Source: Alphaproteobacteria bacterium (GTDB lineage Bacteria > Pseudomonadota > Alphaproteobacteria > UBA6615). Taken from it: a stretch of DNA of 32,108 bases. The position numbers and the translations under genes were made by a program. This document shows, piece after piece, positions 26,706 to 32,108 of this stretch; position 1 is the first letter of the stretch; each line of letters begins with the position of its first letter. Below the pieces are notes generated by a model, which saw nothing but the letters and a program-made list of their open reading frames with translations, searched no databases and was not told the DNA's origin. Where the stretch lies: NCBI GenBank assembly GCA_027297685.1, contig JAPUHN010000298.1, positions 1-32,108 on the forward strand, in the 5' to 3' direction.

Positions 26706-26721
26706 TGAGCTTGTCGAAGGA
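26706..26721 (+). repeat. Solitary half-copy of the dispersed palindromic repeat
   Basis: TGAGCTTGTCGAAGGA, identical to the corresponding segment of the 20294-20317 arm. Confidence 0.7.
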
Positions 26722-27024
26722 GAGGGAGCCGGGCCGCTTACTTGTATGTCGAGGAATGACGCTGGTTGGCGTATATCAGCGTCGTCCGGGTGAGGCCGTC
26801 TCATACTGAGGCCGGTGATCGTGATCGGCCTGCTGATCAGAAAAAACATTTGGTGCGCGGCCTCAGCTTCGGCTTCGTGCGCCGGGCAAATTAAGGGGGA
26901 CCTCACGGCTCGCCTGTCGACGCATGAGTTAGCAATCCAACTTCGCACCTCGACGTGAATGCGACGGGCCGGCGCCGCCACAGCTATAAGAATTTCTGAT
27001 ATGGATTATCGAGATACATAATTA

Positions 27025-27051
27025 TTCACACGGTCGCTTCCGCGTTATAAT
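27025..27051 (+). promoter_or_regulatory. Candidate sigma70-type promoter for the LLM gene (TTCACA-N15-TATAAT)
   Basis: TTCACA 27025-27030, consensus TATAAT 27046-27051, 59 bp upstream of the ATG; AT-rich upstream sequence. Confidence 0.4.
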
Positions 27052-27110
27052 GCACGCTTACGGAATTCGGGCGCGGTATGCCGTCCGCCGGACGGGTTAA
27101 GGAGCAAGCG

Positions 27111-28166
27111 ATGAAATTCGGGCTATTCGGCGGCGCCCAGGCCGTGCCGGGCCAAGTCGTTACCGAAGCGGCGCTCGGCTATCACGAGTATGGCGAATAT
27201 ATCCAACTGGCCGAAAAGCTCGGCTATACCAGCGCCTGGTTGGTCGAACACCATTTCACCGGCTTTTCCCAGTTGTCGGCAACGTTGAACTATCTCTGCT
27301 ATCTAGCTGGTATCACTTCGAAAATTCGTCTCGGTAGCGCCGTTGTTGTGGTGCCTTGGTTCAACCCCATCATGCTGGCCGAACAGGTTGGCACGCTCGA
27401 TCAGATTTCCAAAGGCCGCTACGATTTCGGCATCGGCCGCGGCTACCGCGCCAACGAGTTTGTCGGCTTCGGCATCGACATGGCCGACGCGGAAGACATC
27501 TTCCAGGAATCGATCGCGATCATCAAACGCGCCTTCACCGAGCCCGAGCGCTGGTCCTACAAGTCGGACCGCTGGGAGTTCAACCAAGTGGTCGTCGAGC
27601 CGCCGACCGTGCAGCAGCCCTATCCGCCGATGTGGGTCGGCGCCGGCAGCGAGGGCTCGATCCGCAAGGCGGCGCAAAACGGCTACAATTTGTTGCTCGA
27701 CCAGATGACGCCGTTCGAGGGCATCGGCGAGCGGATCAACTACTATCGCGACGAGCTCGACAAGCAGGGCCGCGACTTCGATCCCTATTCGATCGCCGTG
27801 ACCCGCGGGTTGATGGTCGCCAATAACGGTAAAGCGCGCAAAGCCGCACACGCCCTGCGCAATAAGTTCATCACCGAAGTGCAGGTTCTGGCGACCGACA
27901 AGCGGTTCCAGGTCAAGTCGTTCAACCCGGTCGCTGGTTCCCGCTGGAAGGGCCGCAACGACCCGGTGGCCATATCCGAGGCCGGCGCCATCCTCGGCAA
28001 GTCCGACGAGATGGGCGAGCGCATCCAGAAACTCTACGATCTCGGCGTGCGCAATGTTCTCTTGCACGACCTCGCCGGCGAGACCGAGTCGCTGCAGCAG
28101 TTCGCCGAAGAGGTAATGCCGCACTTCCTCGATAAGGAAGGCCCGGTGGCGCAAGCCGCAGAGTAG
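27111..28166 (+). CDS. LLM-class flavin-dependent oxidoreductase (bacterial luciferase-like monooxygenase)
   Basis: MKFGLFGGAQ...YIQLAEKLGYTSAWLVEHHFTGFSQLSATLNYLCYLAGITSKIRLGSAVVVVPWFNPIMLAEQVGTLDQISKGRYDFGIGRGY. AAGGAGC upstream of ATG 27111. Confidence 0.95.
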   Translation: MKFGLFGGAQAVPGQVVTEAALGYHEYGEYIQLAEKLGYTSAWLVEHHFTGFSQLSATLNYLCYLAGITSKIRLGSAVVVVPWFNPIMLAEQVGTLDQISKGRYDFGIGRGYRANEFVGFGIDMADAEDIFQESIAIIKRAFTEPERWSYKSDRWEFNQVVVEPPTVQQPYPPMWVGAGSEGSIRKAAQNGYNLLLDQMTPFEGIGERINYYRDELDKQGRDFDPYSIAVTRGLMVANNGKARKAAHALRNKFITEVQVLATDKRFQVKSFNPVAGSRWKGRNDPVAISEAGAILGKSDEMGERIQKLYDLGVRNVLLHDLAGETESLQQFAEEVMPHFLDKEGPVAQAAE

Positions 28167-28373
28167 GGCGGGCGCGGCGATGCCAATCTGCCCTGCAAAT
28201 TAGGCAAATCAGACCGTCGCGTTGCGCATAGTCGAAGCCAGCAATACTGGTGCCGTCGCGCGGCTGCGCTATGATAGGTTAAACTATGTTTTAGCGGGCG
28301 TCGGGGGCGCCCGTACACCAATTCAAGCCACAAAGCCGGCGTGACGTGCTGGCCATAAAAAGGGAATTAAGCC

Positions 28374-30713
28374 GTGGACGCACCCGTATTCGGCACAGGG
28401 CCATACGCTGTCAGCCAACCTGTCACCCGCACCGAAGATCCGCGCCTGTTGCGCGGCGGCGGTGTGTACACCGATGACCGCAATTTGCCGGGCCAGGCCT
28501 ATGCGGTGTTCGTGCGTTCAGTCGTTGCCCATGGCGACATCAAAGCCATCAACATCGACGCCGCCAAGGCCGCGCCCGGCGTGCTGGCAGTCTACACCCA
28601 CACCGATATCGACGCCGCCGGCTTCGGCAACCTGCCCAATAACCTGCCGCTGAAAAGCCGCGACGGCTCGGACCTGATCGTGCCGCCGCGCCCGGCGCTG
28701 GCCAAGGGCCGGGTGCGTAATGTCGGCGAGCCGGTGGTTGGCGTGATTGCCGAGACTTTGGACCAGGCGCGCGACGCGGCTGAACTTGTCGAACTCGAGA
28801 TCGACCCGCTGCCGGCGAACACCGACGTCGACGCCGCCGTGGCCGATGGCGCCCTGCAGTTGCACGAGGACGCGCCGGGCAATGTCTGCATCGATTTCCA
28901 GATGGGCGACGCCGACGCCACCGCGGCGGGGTTCGAGGCGGCGGCCCATGTGACCCGCCTGCGCCTGGTCAACAATCAGGTCTTCGTCTCGGCCATGGAG
29001 CCGCGCGCGTTCATCGGCGATTACGATACCGAGCGCGACCGCTATGTGGTCTACACCGGCTGCCAGGGCGTGTTCGGCTTGCGCAATGGCCTGGCCAACG
29101 CGATTTTGAAAGTGGCGCCCGAGAAGGTGCGGGTGATAGCTGGCGATATCGGCGGCTCGTTCGGCATGAAGGCGATGCCCTATAACGAATACCCGGTGGT
29201 TTTACTGGCGGCCAAGCAACTCGGCCGGCCGGTCAAATGGACCGCCGACCGCTCGGAAAGCATGCTGTCGGACCATATGGGCCGGGGCAGCGTGTACGAC
29301 GCCGAGCTGGCGCTCGATGCCGATGGCAAATTTCTCGCCGCGCGGGTCAACGGGATCGCCAATATGGGCAGTTATTTGACCGGCACCGGGCCGCTCGCCC
29401 AGACGGTCAACGTCTGCAAGAACCTGCCGTGTATGTATCAAACCCCGGCGGTCGATGTGAACATGCGGTGCGTGTTCACCAATACGGTCTACGTCGGCGC
29501 CTATCGCGGCGCCGGCCGGCCCGAGGGCAACTACATCATGGAGCGCCTGGTCGATACCGCGGCGCGCGAGATGGGGATCGACCGGGTCGAGATCCGCCGC
29601 AAGAACCTGGTTTCGCCCGACGCCATGCCGTTCACCGCGGCGAGCGGGCAGGTCTACGACAGCGGCGATTTCGAACCCATATTCGACAAGGCGTTGGCGG
29701 CCGCCGACTGGGATGGGTTTGGCAAGCGGCGCGCGGCGTCGGAGGCGGCGGGCATGAAGCGCGGCCTGGGTATCTGCGCCTATCTCGAAGTCACCGCGCC
29801 AGCCGGCAAGGAGATGGGCGGCCTGCGCTTTACCGACGACCGGGTAACAATTGTCTCGGGCACGCTCGATTATGGCCAGGGTCACCGGTCGACGTTTGCG
29901 CAAATTCTGTCGGCCCGTCTGGGCATCCCCTTCGATAAGATCGACCTGCTGCAGGGCGACAGCGACGAGCTGATCGTCGGCGGTGGCACCGGTGGCTCGC
30001 GCTCGGTCATCGCCGAAGCCGGCGCGCTGTATGAGACCGCGGCCGAAGTCATCGAAAAGGGCCGCGCGGTGGCGGGTCATGTGCTGGAAGCGGCGGTCGA
30101 GGATGTCGAGTTCGCCGATGGGGAATTCCGCATCGCCGGCACCGACCGCAGCATTGGCATTTTCGAGCTGGCGACGCGGGCGCGCGAGCTCGGCGGGGTC
30201 GATGGGTTGCCGGAGACGATCGATACCGAATTGGTCCACGACACCGCGCCGTCGGCGTTTCCCAACGGCGTCCATATCTGCGAAGTCGAGATCGATCCCG
30301 AGACCGGAACCACGCGGGTCGACCGCTACGCGGTGGTCGACGATTTCGGCACCATCGTCAACCCGCTGCTCGCCGAGGGACAGGTCCATGGCGGCATCGT
30401 TCAGGGCATCGGCCAAGCGCTGATGGAACACATCGTCTATGACGATGACGGCCAATTGCTGACCGGTTCCTACATGGATTATCAGTTGCCACGCGCCATC
30501 GAGGTGCCCGATATCGTGTTCGACGATCACCCGGTGCCGGCGACCACCAATGTGCTCGGCGCCAAGGGAGCCGGCGAGGCAGGGTGTAGCGGCGCGCTGC
30601 CGGCGGTGATGAACGCGATGGTCGACGCGCTGGCCGAGTACGGGGTCACCAACATCGACATGCCGGCGACGCCGCACCGCGTCTGGCAGGCGATCCACGG
30701 TAACGCCAGTTGA
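28374..30713 (+). CDS. Xanthine dehydrogenase/CoxL-family molybdopterin-binding (large) subunit
   Basis: 779 aa, GTG start; GGGVYTDD, GGSFGMKAMPYNEYPV, YVGAYRGAGRPEGNYIMERL, TGGSRSVIAEAGALYE, GAKGAGEAGCSGALPAVMNA. Confidence 0.95.
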   Translation: MDAPVFGTGPYAVSQPVTRTEDPRLLRGGGVYTDDRNLPGQAYAVFVRSVVAHGDIKAINIDAAKAAPGVLAVYTHTDIDAAGFGNLPNNLPLKSRDGSDLIVPPRPALAKGRVRNVGEPVVGVIAETLDQARDAAELVELEIDPLPANTDVDAAVADGALQLHEDAPGNVCIDFQMGDADATAAGFEAAAHVTRLRLVNNQVFVSAMEPRAFIGDYDTERDRYVVYTGCQGVFGLRNGLANAILKVAPEKVRVIAGDIGGSFGMKAMPYNEYPVVLLAAKQLGRPVKWTADRSESMLSDHMGRGSVYDAELALDADGKFLAARVNGIANMGSYLTGTGPLAQTVNVCKNLPCMYQTPAVDVNMRCVFTNTVYVGAYRGAGRPEGNYIMERLVDTAAREMGIDRVEIRRKNLVSPDAMPFTAASGQVYDSGDFEPIFDKALAAADWDGFGKRRAASEAAGMKRGLGICAYLEVTAPAGKEMGGLRFTDDRVTIVSGTLDYGQGHRSTFAQILSARLGIPFDKIDLLQGDSDELIVGGGTGGSRSVIAEAGALYETAAEVIEKGRAVAGHVLEAAVEDVEFADGEFRIAGTDRSIGIFELATRARELGGVDGLPETIDTELVHDTAPSAFPNGVHICEVEIDPETGTTRVDRYAVVDDFGTIVNPLLAEGQVHGGIVQGIGQALMEHIVYDDDGQLLTGSYMDYQLPRAIEVPDIVFDDHPVPATTNVLGAKGAGEAGCSGALPAVMNAMVDALAEYGVTNIDMPATPHRVWQAIHGNAS

Positions 30714-30735
30714 TTATTACCGTGCGTCCTAGCCA

Positions 30736-31668
30736 ATGATGTTGCAAAGCGTGCGCGTGCGGGTGGCGGCGATGCCGCCGCCGCTAGCCGGTTTCCTGTT
30801 GATCGTGCTGGCCAGCGCCTTCTTCGCCACGATGCACAACACCATTCGCTTCGTTACCGCCGGCGAAGGCGTCCATCCGTTCGAGGCGGCGTTTTTCCGT
30901 AACCTGTTCGGCGTTATCGTGTTTATTCCGTGGCTACTGAAAAACGGCTTCAGCGGCTTCCGGACCAAACACTTCGGCATGCATCTCGGCCGCGCTGGGC
31001 TGAATTCGGTTTCCATGCTGTCGTGGTTTACCGCGCTTAGCCTGATGCCGGTCGCCGACGCCACGGCGTTGAGCCTCATGGGGCCGGTGTTCGTCGCCCT
31101 GCTTGCCATTGTATTCCTCGGCGAGCGCGTAGGCCCGCGGCGCTGGCTCGGCATCAGCCTGGCGATCGCCGGCGGTTTGATCATCATCCAGCCCGGCTTT
31201 TCAGCGGTCGGCACCGGCACCTGGCTCATTCTATTTTCCGCCATCGTCGTGTCGTGCTCGAAGCTGATGGCGAAAGTCCTGTCGGATACGGAATCGGCGG
31301 CGACGATTGTCGCCAATCTGACCTTTCTCATGGTGCCGATCTCCCTGGTGCCGGCGCTCTTCGTCTGGCAGACGCCGACCCTGGAGCAACTGGCGTTTTT
31401 GGCCTTGATCGGCGTGTTCGGCACGATCGGACATTTGCTGTTCGTGCAGGCCTATAAACTGGCCGATATCAGCTTGGTCGAGCCGGCGATTTTCACCCGC
31501 ATGATATGGGCGGCGCTGATCGGCTTCCTGCTGTTTTCTGAATTCCCCGATCTGTGGACCTGGATCGGTGGCGCGGTGGTCGTCGTCGGCACCACCTACA
31601 TCGCGCGCCGCGAAGCTGTCCGCGGGGTGAAAAAAGTGCCGGTTGCCGCAGCCCCGGTGGGCGACTGA
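30736..31668 (+). CDS. DMT-superfamily transporter (EamA domain)
   Basis: 310 aa with 10-TM-type pattern; HPFEAAFFRNLFGVIVFIPWLL, FTALSLMPVADATALSLMGPVFVALLAIVFLGERVGPRRWLGI. Confidence 0.93.
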   Translation: MMLQSVRVRVAAMPPPLAGFLLIVLASAFFATMHNTIRFVTAGEGVHPFEAAFFRNLFGVIVFIPWLLKNGFSGFRTKHFGMHLGRAGLNSVSMLSWFTALSLMPVADATALSLMGPVFVALLAIVFLGERVGPRRWLGISLAIAGGLIIIQPGFSAVGTGTWLILFSAIVVSCSKLMAKVLSDTESAATIVANLTFLMVPISLVPALFVWQTPTLEQLAFLALIGVFGTIGHLLFVQAYKLADISLVEPAIFTRMIWAALIGFLLFSEFPDLWTWIGGAVVVVGTTYIARREAVRGVKKVPVAAAPVGD

Positions 31669-31686
31669 GGCGGCGGTCGCCCGGCG

Positions 31687-31767
31687 TCATCCTTCGACAA
31701 GCTCAGGATGAGGATTTAAGAGGACGCGAAAAAACAAACCCCTCATCCTGAGCTTGTCGAAGGATGA
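31687..31767. repeat. Dispersed palindromic repeat, copy 2 (27-bp perfect arms)
   Basis: TCATCCTTCGACAAGCTCAGGATGAGG (31687-31713) and reverse complement (31741-31767), 27-nt spacer; lies between convergent DMT (+) and YciI (-) genes. Confidence 0.95.
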
Positions 31768-31789
31768 AGGGTAAGGCGCGATAAATCCC

Positions 31790-32077
31790 TTACGCCAACG
31801 ACGTGCCGTAGCGCCAGCGGGTGATGCGGACTTTCTCGAAGACGCCGCCGGCAGTCATTGGTTCGGCGGACACAAGCGCTTCGGCGGCGGCGCGGTCGAC
31901 GACCTCGATGATGAACAGGCTGCCTTGCACCTGGAGGCCGTCGTCACTGCGCAATGGGCCGTGGGCGACGAACCGGTCGATGATCGAGCCCTGGTAGGTG
32001 TGGTGCGCGGCGGCTGTCTGCTTGCGCCGCTCGGTCGCATCGGGGCCGTCGATGCATTCGCACACGAACATCTGCAT
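31790..32077 (-). CDS. YciI-family (YCII-related) protein
   Basis: 95 aa; MFVCECIDGPDATERRKQTAAAHHTYQGSIIDRFVAHGPLRSDDGLQVQGSLFIIEVVDRAAAEALVSAEP ferredoxin-like YCII pattern. Confidence 0.85.
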   Translation of the reverse strand: MQMFVCECIDGPDATERRKQTAAAHHTYQGSIIDRFVAHGPLRSDDGLQVQGSLFIIEVVDRAAAEALVSAEPMTAGGVFEKVRITRWRYGTSLA

Positions 32078-32108
32078 CCCAGTTTCGGGCGCGCGGTCGC
32101 CCTGGCGC

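Noticed and set aside
26758-26783. GACGCTG-N12-CAGCGTC stem as terminator of the LVIVD gene
   Set aside because: Perfect 7-bp arms but no following U-tract and long loop; insufficient support.
26809-26846. AGGCCG/CGGCCT hairpin followed by AAAAAA
   Set aside because: The A-run is on the wrong side for a + strand intrinsic terminator; no gene ends there on the minus strand.
29202-30698. 498-aa antisense ORF opposite the CoxL-like gene
   Set aside because: Exactly opposite a confidently assigned CDS; low-complexity Arg/Asp/Ala/Gly-rich translation typical of GC-rich antisense frames; no family motif.
28374-30713. True aerobic CO dehydrogenase (coxL)
   Set aside because: Has AYRGAGR and not the form I AYxCSFR motif, and no coxM/coxS nearby.
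1-32108. CRISPR arrays, tRNA/rRNA genes, prophage or insertion sequences
   Set aside because: No regularly spaced direct repeats, tRNA/rRNA-like sequences or transposase/integrase motifs were recognised.

Overview
GC-rich bacterial chromosomal segment, most like an alphaproteobacterium judging from gene content and the dispersed CTTCGACAAGCTCAGGATGAGG repeat (inference). It carries about 24 protein-coding genes; I saw no rRNA, tRNA, CRISPR, phage or transposase genes. In order: a BisC/TMAO-reductase-type molybdoenzyme (-); an SDR translationally overlapping a PutA-type bifunctional proline catabolism gene (+); an RND efflux permease and adaptor (-); an Ldh-family dehydrogenase (+); an ABC importer of the nitrate/sulfonate/taurine type followed by OsmC and acyl-CoA-dehydrogenase-like genes (+); a small glycine-rich membrane protein (-); an MFS transporter (+); a catabolic neighbourhood (CaiB/BaiF CoA-transferase, enoyl-CoA hydratase, SMP-30 lactonase-like, 3-hydroxyacyl-CoA dehydrogenase-like, MLE/enolase-superfamily enzyme, GntR/UTRA regulator, LVIVD beta-propeller); an LLM flavin monooxygenase-like gene; a lone CoxL-like molybdopterin subunit; a DMT permease; and a YciI-like protein (-). 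The most notable observations are: (i) an in-frame TAG in putA where the conserved GTGPK lysine is expected, with 34 more recognisable PutA codons after it; (ii) an SDR whose Ser-Tyr-Lys catalytic positions read Ala-Thr-Arg; (iii) a ~274-bp intergenic element with 37-bp imperfect terminal inverted repeats enclosing two strong internal hairpins. All homology calls are by eye from the translations; no searches were run.
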